64,000 nucleotides of DNA from VXNE01 sp963668365 (GCA_963668365.1 OY764266.1:1550001-1614000); one strand, 5' to 3'; shown: positions 16,700-25,686, counted from the stretch's first letter. Numbers and translations: made by a program. Notes: generated from the letters alone by a model not told the origin.

Positions 16700-18547
16700 T
16701 CATGCGACGCGCGCTCCCTTCGTGCTCCCGGGAAGGTTATCCGTGTCGAACAGCGCCGCGAGCTGTTCCGTCATCGCGCCGCCGAGTTGCTCGGCGTCGG
16801 TGATGGTCACGGCGCGGCGATAGTGATGCGTCACGTCGTGGCCGATGCCGATGGCGATGAGTTCGACGGTCGAGTAGTTCTCGATCTGGTCGATGGCGTA
16901 TCTCAGGTGCTGTTCGAGGTAGCTGTTCGGATTCACCAGCAGCGTCGAGTTGTCCACCGGCAGTCCGTCGGAAATCACCATCAGCACGCGGCGATGCTCC
17001 GGACGGACGACGAGACGGTTGTGCGCCCAGATGAGCGCCTCGCCATCGATGTTCTCCTTCAGCAGTTCTTCGCGCATCATCAGCCCGAGGTTGCGCCGGG
17101 TGCGGCGCCACGGATCGTCCGCCGCCTTGTAGACGATGTGCCGCAGGTCGTTCAGGCGGCCGGGACCGGCGGGCTTGCCGTTGTTGATCCACTCCTCCCG
17201 CGACTGGCCCCCGCGCCATGCGCGCGTCGTGAAGCCGAGGATCTCCACCGACACGGAGCATCGCTCCAGCGTCCGCCCGAGGATATCGGCGCACATCGCG
17301 GCGATGGTGATCGAACGGCCGCGCATGGAGCCGGAGCTGTCGATCAGCATGGTGACGACCGTGTCGCGAAAGTTGGTCTCTTTCTCCTGCTTGTAGCTGA
17401 GCGGATTCATGGGATCGACGACGACCTGGGCCAGCCGCGAAGTGTCGAGGATGCCCTCGTCCAGATCGAACTCCCAGGCGCGCATCTGCTTGGCGAGCAA
17501 TCGGCGCTGCAGCCGGTTGGCGAGTTTCGACGTGGCGTGCTGCAGCGGCACAAGCTGCTGGTCGAGCAACGCGCGCAGGCGGATGAGTTCCTCCAGGTCG
17601 CACAGGTCCTGGGCCAGGATGACCTCGTCGAACTCCGTGGTATAGGGTTGGTAGTCGACATCGATGCGGATGCGGCCCATCTCGTCCGGCACGACCTTGG
17701 GCGCGTCCTCGTCATCCGCATCCGCCTCGAGTTCGCTCATGTCCATGTCGGCGTCCATCTCGACGATGGTGGTCTCGCCATCGTCGTCTTCATCGCCCAT
17801 GGTGTCGTCTTCCAGAACGACATCTTCGAGCGACGCTTCGGAGTCGGACTCCGAAGCGTCCTCGATGGACTCCGGATCGGACCCGTCGTCGCCGATGTCC
17901 TGGTCCTCGAAATCCGCGACCACACCCAGATCCTTCAGCATCGTGCGACACGCGTCGGCGTACTCCGCCTGGTCGAGCAGCTTGTCGCGCAGGAGATCCA
18001 TGTGCTTGCCGGCGCGCTCCTCCACGTAGTCGCGCCAGAAACGCACCACGTTCTCCGCGGACGGCGGCAACTCCCGCCCGGTGATCCGCTGTCGCACGAT
18101 CAGCCCGACCGCAACGCTCAAGGGTGCTTCCGTTTCGGCGGTGATCGTGTCGAACGCCGCCTGGCGGCACAGTGCTTCGAGGGCAGCGTCGAGGTTGCGC
18201 GCCACGCCTTCCATTCGCAACGTGCCGATGGATGCGATGCGCGCGTCCTCCACCCACTGGAACATCTCCTGCGCCGGGCCCGCGCTCGGCGCCCGCGCGC
18301 GGTGGGTCGCGTCGTCGTGGTATCGGAGCTTCAGCGCGAACTCGTCGCTGACCCCGCGCACGGCGTTCAGCTCGTCATCGGCGCAGCCGATGTTCGGCAA
18401 CGGCAACTGCACGACGTTGCCGCGGAGCGCCGGGCTGCCCTTGCCGAAGTTGACCTCCAGGTCTTCGTTGTCCGCCAGCGCACGCATCGTCGCCGCCGTC
18501 GCTCGCTTGAAGGGCTCCAGCGGGCTGTCCTGTTCAGCCATGGGCAA
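16700..18547 (-). CDS. cobT: CobT-like cobaltochelatase subunit
   Basis: A 615-residue protein of the aerobic cobaltochelatase CobT family. The N-terminal half binds the AAA+ partner, a very acidic stretch occupies about residues 220-290, and a C-terminal von Willebrand A domain carries the MIDAS motif DSSGS with RSITIAAMCADILGRT. CobS and CobT form a chaperone-like motor that normally works with CobN to insert cobalt in cobalamin synthesis. Neither cobN nor any other cobalamin gene lies in the window, so the pair may serve another protein here. It lies 12 bases downstream of cobS. MPMAEQDSP is taken as the start, and an ATG two codons later is equally possible. Confidence 0.9.
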   Translation of the reverse strand: MPMAEQDSPLEPFKRATAATMRALADNEDLEVNFGKGSPALRGNVVQLPLPNIGCADDELNAVRGVSDEFALKLRYHDDATHRARAPSAGPAQEMFQWVEDARIASIGTLRMEGVARNLDAALEALCRQAAFDTITAETEAPLSVAVGLIVRQRITGRELPPSAENVVRFWRDYVEERAGKHMDLLRDKLLDQAEYADACRTMLKDLGVVADFEDQDIGDDGSDPESIEDASESDSEASLEDVVLEDDTMGDEDDDGETTIVEMDADMDMSELEADADDEDAPKVVPDEMGRIRIDVDYQPYTTEFDEVILAQDLCDLEELIRLRALLDQQLVPLQHATSKLANRLQRRLLAKQMRAWEFDLDEGILDTSRLAQVVVDPMNPLSYKQEKETNFRDTVVTMLIDSSGSMRGRSITIAAMCADILGRTLERCSVSVEILGFTTRAWRGGQSREEWINNGKPAGPGRLNDLRHIVYKAADDPWRRTRRNLGLMMREELLKENIDGEALIWAHNRLVVRPEHRRVLMVISDGLPVDNSTLLVNPNSYLEQHLRYAIDQIENYSTVELIAIGIGHDVTHHYRRAVTITDAEQLGGAMTEQLAALFDTDNLPGSTKGARVA

Positions 18548-18559
18548 AGACCCCTTCGC

Positions 18560-19564
18560 TCACTGTCGGAGCGTCAGACCTTGCGTCGCGTCGCCGAGAT
18601 CCTCGCCCATGCAGCGCTGGTAGTACTCCGCCACGACCGGGCGTTCGAGTTCGTCGCACTTGTTCAGGAAGGAAACGCGGAAACCGAAGCCGATGTCGTT
18701 GAAGATGTCCGCATTCTCCGCCCAGGTCAGCACCGTCCTCGGTGACATGACGACCGAAATGTCGCCGTTGACGAATCCCTTTCGGGTGAGGTCCGCGACA
18801 GACACCATGCTGGAAATGATGCGTCTGCCCTCGTCGCTTTCCTGCCAGGACTTCGCCTTGCCGTAGACGATCTCCACTTCCTGTTCGTGTTCCAGGTAGT
18901 TCAGCGCGGTCACGATGTTCCAGCGGTCCATCTGGCCCTGGTTGATCTGCTGCGTACCGTGGTACAGGCCCGTGGCATCGCCGAGGCCCACGGTGTTGGT
19001 GGTCGAGAACAGCCGGAATGCCGGGTGCGGCCGCACCACGCGGTTCTGGTCGAGCAGGGTGAGCTTGCCCTCGACCTCCAGCACGCGCTGGATAACGAAC
19101 ATGACGTCCGGACGACCGGCGTCGTATTCGTCGAAACACAGCGCCGTCGGATGCTGCAAGGCCCACGGCAGGATGCCTTCCTTGAACGCCGTGACCTGCA
19201 GGCCGTCTTCGACAACGATGGCGTCCTTGCCGACGAGGTCGATGCGGCTGATATGGCTATCGAGGTTGACGCGGATGCACGGCCAGTTCAGCCGGGCGGC
19301 CACCTGCTCCACGTGCGTCGATTTTCCCGTTCCGTGATACCCCTGGATCATCACCCGGCGGTTGTGCGCGAACCCCGCGAGGATTGAGAGCGTCGTGTCG
19401 CGATCGAACTGGTAGGCGTCGTCGATGTCCGGCACGTAGTCGGTGCGCTCGCTGAAGGCGGGCACACTGAGATCCTGGTCCAACCCGAACACGTTACTCA
19501 CGTTGACCGTGGTATCCGGCATCATGTCGGGCGACAAACCCGATTCGTGAACACTCATTGACAA
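18560..19564 (-). CDS. cobS: CobS-like AAA+ ATPase
   Basis: A 334-residue AAA+ ATPase, full length for CobS. Walker A is GYHGTGKSTH and Walker B is ALCFDEYDAGRPDV. Sensor and second-region segments FRLFSTTNTVGLGD and RWNIVTALNYLEHEQE are also present. It makes a ring with CobT and drives metal-chelatase or related remodelling. It is the first gene of the four-gene minus-strand run cobS-cobT-vsr-nudix. About 240 bases upstream hold no gene and include a hairpin, GCGTGTTTAGCACGC. Confidence 0.9.
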   Translation of the reverse strand: MSMSVHESGLSPDMMPDTTVNVSNVFGLDQDLSVPAFSERTDYVPDIDDAYQFDRDTTLSILAGFAHNRRVMIQGYHGTGKSTHVEQVAARLNWPCIRVNLDSHISRIDLVGKDAIVVEDGLQVTAFKEGILPWALQHPTALCFDEYDAGRPDVMFVIQRVLEVEGKLTLLDQNRVVRPHPAFRLFSTTNTVGLGDATGLYHGTQQINQGQMDRWNIVTALNYLEHEQEVEIVYGKAKSWQESDEGRRIISSMVSVADLTRKGFVNGDISVVMSPRTVLTWAENADIFNDIGFGFRVSFLNKCDELERPVVAEYYQRCMGEDLGDATQGLTLRQ

Positions 19565-19800
19565 CGTGGGTCCTCAACTCTGGGTGCCGGTATTTAATCA
19601 CTTCCATGGAACGACCAACAGCACCAACGCCGCGTGTTTAGCACGCTTGGCGCGGCCTATCGCACCAGTCGTCGACCCGGCCGCGATCCCGGCCCCCACC
19701 CGTGTTGATGCCGTCGAGGCGCACCCATGTCGATCATCCACGCACGACTGCCGCGGACCGCTTTCAAATCAGATCACTTACGATTCCCAGAACTCGGCCT

Positions 19801-20316
19801 TCAATTTGTCCAATCGAACCAAGCGGTTGTGCCCGTGATCGTCGGTACGTCGATGTAGACGTGTGGCCGTGTAGAGTCGGATTTGGGTCGCGGTGATACC
19901 ACGAGCGTACCGTCAACCTTGTCGATCACGAAGGCTGACAGCCAGAAACGGTATTTCTTTTGTTGCCAGTGGACTATATGGTCCTGAGTGACCTTTGGAT
20001 CGAGATAAGACCCCTCGTGGTATCGTTTCAAATCCGTGATGGTCAGGATCAGCGCCGCGCAACTACCGCGCCACGGTGAATCTTCGTCCTTGTCGATATA
20101 GGACTCGTAATCGTCCCTCGATGCTTCCCAACCCGAAGCACCCAACGCTTCAACGTAGCCGTTCTTGTAGGGGTGCGTATGGAAGTCACCGATCAACTCC
20201 AGGTGGGGCCACCGACCTTCCAAGACTTGCCGCTTGGCCTCAGTTACACGGTCATTCAGAGTGACGGATTGGTAAGAACGCTCGGCATATGTGTCGGTCG
20301 ACGCGTGTTCGACAAT
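19801..20316 (-). pseudogene. 5'-truncated JAB/MPN-domain (JAMM) protein
   Basis: The frame reads ELIGDFHTHPY followed 17-20 residues later by ASRDDYESY. This is the JAMM metalloprotease pattern HxHPx(n)SxxD found in deubiquitinase-like and RadC-like proteins. The frame is open upstream to a TGA at 20317-20319 and continues with protein-like sequence, but offers no ATG or GTG. Only a TTG at 20221 or a rare ATT at the far end is available. The usual N-terminal strand with the catalytic Glu is absent. The 5' end abuts an integrase fragment pointing the same way, so the gene was probably cut by an integration event. Prokaryotic JAB proteins often work with E1/E2-like proteins, but none is visible here. 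Confidence 0.55.
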
Positions 20317-20327
20317 TCAGAGCTTCT

Positions 20328-20606
20328 TCACGCAACACGATGAACACCAAGGTGCTCGGACGCCGACGTACCAGGGGCAGGTTTGGCACCATCACGCTCC
20401 GATCCACGCGTTCTTTCATTGGCTTTACGATCAGCCGCGACCTTGCGGGCGTCGGCCAGCTTGACGAGGTCGGCGCTGCCCAGTCCTAGGTCCACGCGCC
20501 TGCCGTGGATCGTCAGCCGTTGTATCCACTGCGCGATACCGCTCTTACGGACGCGCAGCATGAGGCCGTTGCCGTCCACGTAGTTGCCGACGCCGGCGGA
20601 GCGCAC
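20328..20606 (-). pseudogene. Integrase fragment: arm-DNA-binding N-terminal domain (copy A)
   Basis: VDGNGLMLRVRKSG, IAQWIQRLTIHGRR and VDLGLGSADLVKLADAR match the DUF4102-type arm-binding domain at the start of P4-like tyrosine integrases. The frame stops after 92 residues, with no core-binding or catalytic domain, so this is a remnant. It is oriented head-to-head with a second, more complete copy of the same domain at 20651-21015. Confidence 0.7.
20554..20579 (-). repeat. 26-bp inverted repeat arm 1 (within integrase copy A)
   Basis: Identical over 26 bases, in inverted orientation, to 20721-20746. Both encode VDGNGLMLR at the start of the integrase arm domain. The surrounding sequence has diverged, so this is shared coding ancestry rather than a fresh duplication. 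Confidence 0.7.
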
Positions 20607-20650
20607 GCATCGTATTCTGTGTTTCCGTCCAGGAAGCCAGTTCGAGTCCC

Positions 20651-21015
20651 ATGCCGAAGCTCAATCGCAACGCCCTGTCCGCACAGATGGTACACCACGC
20701 CGGCCTTGGCAGCTTCGCTCGTGGACGGCAACGGCCTCATGCTGCGGGTGCGCGACAGCGGCTCCCGCTCCTGGGTCCAGCACATCATGGTCCACGGTCG
20801 CCGCGTCGACATCGGTCTCGGCAACGCCGAACTAGTGAGCCTCGCGGACGCGCGGCGCATCGCGGCGGACAACCGGGCCGTGGCGCGCACCGGCGGGGAT
20901 CCGCGCCGCGCCCGCACCATCTCCTTCGCGGAAGCCGAGCCGCGGGCGATGGCGGAGACGTGGCGGCGCGGCACGGCCTCGAAGGCCAGGAGGCGTGGCG
21001 ACCCAACACGTACGG
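20651..21015 (+). pseudogene. Integrase fragment: N-terminal domain (copy B), frameshifted
   Basis: It starts MPKLNRNALSAQMVHHAG, a standard integrase N-terminus. It shifts frame near 20716-20722 and continues LVDGNGLMLRVRDSGSRSW, HGRRVDIGLGNAELVSLADAR and FAEAEPRAMAETWR. The frame then decays where the hicA gene ends on the other strand. It lacks its core and catalytic domains here. A P4-like C-terminal piece lies about 0.8 kb further on (21812-22006), so the hicBA genes may have landed inside one integrase gene. Confidence 0.65.
20721..20746 (+). repeat. 26-bp inverted repeat arm 2 (within integrase copy B)
   Basis: Inverted partner of 20554-20579, identical over 26 bases, with a 141-base interval between the arms. 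Confidence 0.7.
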
Positions 21016-21261
21016 CTACAGCCGGGCCCAGTCGGCGGCGCGGAGGCGGCGTCCCAGGATGGCCTCGACCTCGCGCAGCATCATGCGTAGCTGCGGCACG
21101 GAGTACTCATCGTTCGACGGCAGCGCCAAGCGGTGGCCGTCGAGCACCATGAACTGGTGCCGGGAGCCGGACCAGGGACCGCCGAAGCCGAGCGCACGCA
21201 GGCGGCGGACGAAGACGCGGCGGCTACACGGCGTCCAGCGGTTCACGGACGGGCTCGGCAT
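21016..21261 (-). CDS. hicA: HicA-like mRNA interferase toxin
   Basis: An 81-residue protein with FVRRLRALGFGGPWSGSRHQFM, then HRLALPSNDEYSVPQLRMML. This is the double-stranded-RNA-binding-like fold of HicA, with the catalytic histidine in SRHQFM. HicA toxins cleave mRNA and are neutralised by HicB. The start overlaps the 3' end of hicB by up to 38 bases from the ATG; a GTG five codons later is also possible. It lies between pieces of decayed integrase on the opposite strand and looks intact. Confidence 0.75.
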   Translation of the reverse strand: MPSPSVNRWTPCSRRVFVRRLRALGFGGPWSGSRHQFMVLDGHRLALPSNDEYSVPQLRMMLREVEAILGRRLRAADWARL

Positions 21262-21541
21262 TCAGATCGATGCCAGCGAGCACGGGGATGTCGTGGCCCA
21301 GCTTCAGGCCCAGCACCAACCAGTCCTCGAAGGTCGAGCGCAGCAGCCGCTGGCAGCCGGTCAGCGTCGGGTCGAACGCGACCACCCCGCGGCACGCGCG
21401 GACGCGCCCCGCGAACGTGCCGTCGTCGAGCTTGTCGTAGGCGGCCCCGGCCATGGCGTGGTCGATGTAGTCGGTGAGAACGCACGGCGCCAGAGCGGCC
21501 GGAGCGCCCTTCGGGACCGTTTCGTGTTCGCCGGTGGCCAT
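21224..21541 (-). CDS. hicB: HicB-like antitoxin
   Basis: A 105-residue protein with LTDYIDHAMAGAAYDKLDDG, then FAGRVRACRGVVAF and FEDWLVLGLKLGHDIPVLAG followed by IDLN. This is the partial RNase-H-like fold of HicB antitoxins, ending in the usual IPVLxGIDLN. No separate DNA-binding domain is obvious. The gene precedes hicA and overlaps it, an hicB-hicA order that allows coupled translation. The pair appears complete in an otherwise decayed stretch. Confidence 0.75.
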   Translation of the reverse strand: MATGEHETVPKGAPAALAPCVLTDYIDHAMAGAAYDKLDDGTFAGRVRACRGVVAFDPTLTGCQRLLRSTFEDWLVLGLKLGHDIPVLAGIDLNAEPVREPLDAV

Positions 21542-21574
21542 GGTCCGGCATTGTACGCCACATGCCCGGCGGGC

Positions 21575-21730
21575 TCACGTCGCATGCACGGTCTGAGGCA
21601 CCACTATGCTCAATCCCGCTACGAGGAGTTGACGGGGTGGAAGGCGCCGGTCGCGGGCGGGCCGCGCCAGCGGTCGCTGACGGGGGCGAGAGGACGTCAG
21701 ACGACGCCGACGTGGCGGGCAGCGATGTAG
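21575..21730 (+). pseudogene. Integrase fragment C (tyrosine recombinase catalytic piece)
   Basis: The frame reads HGLRHHYAQSRYEELTGWKA then PVAGGPRQRSLTG. This matches the catalytic HxLRH (Arg-containing) segment of a different integrase type from copies A and B. It ends at a stop soon after and has no start, so it is debris. Confidence 0.6.
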
Positions 21731-21811
21731 GCGAGGGCCACCGCGGTGCCGATCACGGATCACTTGACGATGCCCAGCGCCCGGGGTTCTTGGCGTGGAT
21801 CAAGGCGGTGA

Positions 21812-22006
21812 CGCACGGATTCCGTAATGGAAGCGGCGCTGGCGCACACGATGAAGACCAAGGCGAGGTCGCGTTACGCCCGCAAGGACCTCTTCGGGAA
21901 GCGCTGAGAGCTGATGGAGCCATGGGCAGAGTACCTCGCACAGCGAGCCAAAGCAGCTTATCGAGAGAGCGGCGACCGCTACTTCTGCGCACGCACGCGA
22001 AGTTGA
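21812..22006 (+). pseudogene. Integrase fragment D (P4-like C-terminus with in-frame stop)
   Basis: SVMEAALAHTMKTKARSRYA, then RKDLFGKR, a TGA stop at 21905, and then ELMEPWAEYLAQR. This fits the extreme C-terminus of P4-like integrases, where ALAHxxxNKxxxAYxRxDLFEKRRxLMxxWAxYL is normal. The TGA replaces the second Arg codon. A further stop lies upstream at 21809, so the piece is isolated. Confidence 0.6.
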
Positions 22007-22028
22007 AGGTTCAGCCAAGGGGGTGGAG

Positions 22029-22669
22029 TCAGTCGAAATCCTCGAACGGAAGGTCGATCCGGGGAAGGGTCTCCTTGACCGCTTGGCAGACGGCGGAGGC
22101 TGGGACGCCGGCATAATGGGGAGAGAAGGCATCGTTGGGACGGTCAATGGTCAAGTCGCGAGAGACGATTCCGACAACGTAACCGTCAGACAAGACAACG
22201 GGCCCGCCGCTATTGCCGGGTCGTGCAATGGCGGAGTTAAAGGAGGGTTTCGTTGCTAAATGAGACGACATGGGGATTGGTGACAGTTCCGGGTTGGATA
22301 ATGGGGACTGCATCGCGTATGCACGGCACTTGAGGGTAGCCGAGTGTGTAAACGGTCTCAGCGGCGACCGGCGGGCGAAAGACTGCCCCTGCAGCGGGTA
22401 TTGGCGCACCGTCGACCTCAATGATGGCGACATCGGTGTCATCGCGGGTGTGGATCGTCAACTCGGAGTCGGCGTCAAAGGTACTTCGTTGAAATGACTG
22501 TTGTTTGTCCAACGACAGGCCATCTAGCACATGCTTAGGGTGGACCGATGAGTTTTCGATAGTGGTCGTAGTGTTGGACGTCGAAGAATCGGGTGGCGGT
22601 GATGAGGAGCTTCAGTCTGGAAGACAGGCTCCATGGGGCGTTCATGGTGTTGGGACCCACGAGTTCCAT
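22029..22669 (-). pseudogene. Trypsin-like serine protease, multiply frameshifted
   Basis: Three frames give consecutive parts of an S1-type protease. From 22669, MELVGPNTMNAPWSL and LLITATRFFDVQHYD correspond to the N-terminal TAxH region, but the catalytic His is Arg. From 22530, DADSELTIHTRDDTDVAIIE carries the catalytic Asp, then VYTLGYPQ. From about 22250, FNSAIARPGNSGGPVVLSDG carries the nucleophile Ser in GNSGGP, and the frame continues to the stop. At least two frameshifts and loss of the His mean it is inactive. Confidence 0.65.
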
Positions 22670-23151
22670 GCGAAAATGAGTCCATTGGAGACGGGGGTGC
22701 CAATAGTAGCAGTGGGAACCGGTTTCGACGCTTGTCTGGAAGGCGGAGCATCGGCTGGTAACCGGATGGGGTCGTCTCCGCACGCGCAGGCGCCACGCTT
22801 GCCAGGGCATGTGATCACGGACGGCCGCGTGCCCCGGCAAGAAAGGTGGGATCAGTAGCGATGGAAGCGGCGATATGCATAGCTCCACATATCGCCGCAA
22901 GAGGGGGCACTGGTCCGCAAGTTAGAGGGTGTCGTTTTGTTGGCCAGCGGACATGATAAAAAGTGAAAAAACCTTTAGAAACGGTAGGTTACGAAAATCG
23001 GCTTCGCTGCCATGGATAAACGCTTCCGGGAGCGCCCCGCGGCGGGGAGCGGTTGTCGCATGGTCGACGAGTAGAGACCGGGCACAGGTCGGCCCTCGGA
23101 TCGCTGTGCTACGCTGAACTGGAAACCGAACGACCTGTCGGTGGATCGATC
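22670..23151. other. Non-coding stretch upstream of isovaleryl-CoA dehydrogenase
   Basis: About 480 bases with no convincing gene on either strand. The part around 22920-23000 is more AT-rich than the surroundings and may hold the promoter of the downstream gene, but no clear -35/-10 pair could be assigned. Confidence 0.4.
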
Positions 23152-24321
23152 ATGGACCCGACGTATTCCTCCCTGAACTTCGGCCTGGGCGAGACACTCG
23201 ACCTTCTGCGCGACACGGTGAGCCGTTTCGCGAGCGCGGAAATCGCGCCCCGAGCCGCCGCGATAGATTCCGACAACGCCTTTCCACGCGACCTCTGGCC
23301 GCAACTCGGCGAACTGGGCCTGCTTGGCATTACCGCGGGGACAGACTGGGGCGGCGCCGGGATGGGCTATCTCGCGCACTGCGTCGCGATGGAGGAGATA
23401 TCGAGGGCTTCGGCTTCCGTGGGACTCTCCTACGGCGCCCACTCCAACCTCTGCGTCAACCAGATAGAGCGGCACGGGACGCCGGAACAGAAGCAGCGCT
23501 ACCTGCCGGCGCTCATCAGCGGCGAACATGTCGGAGCGCTCGCGATGAGCGAGGCGGGCGCCGGGTCGGACGTGGCTTCCATGCGGCTCGCGGCACGCCG
23601 GACGGGCGATGTCTACATGCTGAACGGCACCAAGATGTGGATCACGAACGGTCCCGATGCGGACACTTACGTGGTCTACGCGAAAACGCAGCCCGAAGCC
23701 GGCGCCCAAGGCATCACGGCTTTCATCGTCGAACGCGAAACGCCGGGTTTCACGCGTTCCCCGGGACTGCAGAAGCTCGGCATGCGCGGTTCCGGCACCT
23801 GCGAACTTGTGTTTGAGGACGCCGAAGTGCCGGCGGCGAATGTCCTCGGCAGCGAGAACGGAGGGGTCGGCGTCCTGATGAGCGGCCTCGACTTCGAACG
23901 CGTGGTCCTGGCGGCCGGGCCCGTCGGCATCATGCGGGCATGTCTCGATACCGTCGTTCCCTATGTCCACGACCGCGAGCAGTTCGGCGAGCCCATCGGC
24001 CGGTTCCAGCTCGTGCAGGCGAAGCTCGCCGACATGTATACGCGCACGAACGCATGCCGCGCCTATCTCTATGCCGTCGCGAGCGCCTGCGACCGGGGCG
24101 AAACCACGCGCAAGGATGCTGCCGGCGCCATCCTGTGCTGCGCGGAGACCGCAACCGCGCTCACCCTCGACGCCATACAGCTACTCGGCGGCAACGGCTA
24201 CATCGACGAGTATCCGACCGGTCGCCTCCTGCGCGATGCCAAGCTGTACGAGATCGGCGCCGGGACCTCGGAGATTCGACGCTGGCTGATCGGACGCGAG
24301 ATCTTCGAAGAGTCGGGTTAG
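23152..24321 (+). CDS. Isovaleryl-CoA dehydrogenase-like acyl-CoA dehydrogenase
   Basis: A 389-residue flavoprotein that would oxidise isovaleryl-CoA to 3-methylcrotonyl-CoA in leucine breakdown and pass electrons to ETF. Signatures are ALAMSEAGAGSDVASM and KMWITNGPDADTYVVYAKT for FAD and substrate binding, GLDFERVVLAAGPVG, where the Glu is at the position used as base in isovaleryl-CoA dehydrogenases, and LLGGNGYIDEYPTGRLLRDA followed by IGAGTSEIRR. The ATG start is chosen to match the family N-terminus, and upstream in-frame codons are unlikely. The other leucine-degradation genes that usually surround it are absent. Confidence 0.9.
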   Translation: MDPTYSSLNFGLGETLDLLRDTVSRFASAEIAPRAAAIDSDNAFPRDLWPQLGELGLLGITAGTDWGGAGMGYLAHCVAMEEISRASASVGLSYGAHSNLCVNQIERHGTPEQKQRYLPALISGEHVGALAMSEAGAGSDVASMRLAARRTGDVYMLNGTKMWITNGPDADTYVVYAKTQPEAGAQGITAFIVERETPGFTRSPGLQKLGMRGSGTCELVFEDAEVPAANVLGSENGGVGVLMSGLDFERVVLAAGPVGIMRACLDTVVPYVHDREQFGEPIGRFQLVQAKLADMYTRTNACRAYLYAVASACDRGETTRKDAAGAILCCAETATALTLDAIQLLGGNGYIDEYPTGRLLRDAKLYEIGAGTSEIRRWLIGREIFEESG

Positions 24322-24387
24322 CGCCGCTAGCTTAGCTGGGCAAGGGGTAGTACCACACCGCGTCTGCGTTGGTTTCTCCCTCTGCCA

Positions 24388-25686
24388 TCAGTGCAACCGA
24401 ACGCGGTGCGCTTGTCCGATCTGCCGGACAACCTGCTCGTCCACACCCGCTTGCGCCGCGAACTTCGGCCAAGATGCGACTGCGGAGACCACTTCATCCA
24501 CGATCCGCTTGGCGCCCGGTCTGCGCAGGCCCGAACTCTCGGCGAAGCGTTCCAGGTCCGCGCACTCGAATGCGTCCCGTTTCCCTGCCACGCTCATCTG
24601 GTGCTCGCGCGTCCACGTCCCCGCAGGGTTGTACGCATAGGCCACGTCGTACGCGGGCGATAGCCGCCAAACGCCGCGCCGATCCATCAGGAACGCGATG
24701 TTCTTCACGTGATCGTCCTGGTTGCGCGCCACGACGTTGAACACCGTGCGCCGGTACTGTTCCTCCACGGCCGACATGCCGAGCCCGAGCGTCCGGATGG
24801 TCTGCATAACCTGCTCGTAAGCGTAGGCGCCTGCCACGTTGTAGTCGAAGTGACGCGCCGCCCCGAACGTCTGCACGTGGATCTTGCGCCCTTGGGCATC
24901 GCGGTCGAAGCGTCGGGTCATGAAATGGCTCCGCCCGCCTTCGTGGTGAAGCCTGCACTCCGTCATCTCGATCCCGGCGGCACGCGCCATCAGGTGGTAG
25001 GCGTACTCGATGCGTCCGTACCCCAGCGGGTCGGACAGTTCCCGCGCCTCGTCGACCGCGACACCGTCGAACTTCAGCAACCAGTCCTCGAACCCATCCC
25101 CCTGGTCCGCCTGGCCGGACCGGAACTCGCACGTTTCCGGGCTCCAGGCCAGCACCGCCTTCGCCCGCGCGCCGCCCGCCGACGTGCCCACGCTGAGAAT
25201 GTCCTCCAACGCCGCGCGGTCGTCGCGACCGTCCAACCGCCCCGCCGAGCGTCCGCGCTCCTCGAGTGCGCGATTCGCGAGTTCAACCAGCTGCGCGACC
25301 TCGATCCGACGCATCCGGTCCTGTCGGCGCAGTCCCGGTTCGAACTCGAGCGCCCCGACCCCGCGCCGACCGATATAGCAAAGCCGGTCCACGGGATTGA
25401 AATCCTCCGCGGCGCGCACCGTTTCCGCCAGCCATACGTCGATCAGCGCGTTGCCGTAGCGATCCGGCAGCGCGTCGGCCAGGAGTCCCGGAAGCCCCTT
25501 GAAGGCTTCGACCCCGAGTTCCGGGAACGCGTAGGGCGCCTCCCGCGCGGGCATGGCGATCGGCGAGACCTCGATGCCGGCCAACACGAAGCGCGGATCG
25601 TATTGGAAGACCCCGAGGCCGCGCGCCGCATCCCACGACACCGCCCCGATTCGGCGCCCCCACAGCATCACGCTCGCGTCAGTCAT
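24388..25686 (-). CDS. hipA: HipA-family serine/threonine kinase toxin
   Basis: A 432-residue protein of the HipA family. The N-terminal half has FPELGVEAFKGLPGLLADALPD. The kinase region has SVGTSAGGARAKAVLAW, a P-loop-like motif, and LLKFDG. The catalytic HVKNIAFLMD replaces HxxNxxF with VARNQDDHVKN, and the DFG-like YDVAYAYN follows. HipA kinases phosphorylate glutamyl-tRNA synthetase or similar targets and induce dormancy. The gene overlaps the 3' end of the HTH gene upstream by eight bases, as in hipBA operons. Confidence 0.9.
   Translation of the reverse strand: MTDASVMLWGRRIGAVSWDAARGLGVFQYDPRFVLAGIEVSPIAMPAREAPYAFPELGVEAFKGLPGLLADALPDRYGNALIDVWLAETVRAAEDFNPVDRLCYIGRRGVGALEFEPGLRRQDRMRRIEVAQLVELANRALEERGRSAGRLDGRDDRAALEDILSVGTSAGGARAKAVLAWSPETCEFRSGQADQGDGFEDWLLKFDGVAVDEARELSDPLGYGRIEYAYHLMARAAGIEMTECRLHHEGGRSHFMTRRFDRDAQGRKIHVQTFGAARHFDYNVAGAYAYEQVMQTIRTLGLGMSAVEEQYRRTVFNVVARNQDDHVKNIAFLMDRRGVWRLSPAYDVAYAYNPAGTWTREHQMSVAGKRDAFECADLERFAESSGLRRPGAKRIVDEVVSAVASWPKFAAQAGVDEQVVRQIGQAHRVRLH

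Noticed and set aside
20635..20650. T-arm-like GTTCGAGTCC, as if from a tRNA 3' end used by the integrase
   Set aside because: The stem does not pair beyond the first base and no acceptor or anticodon stem was found around it.
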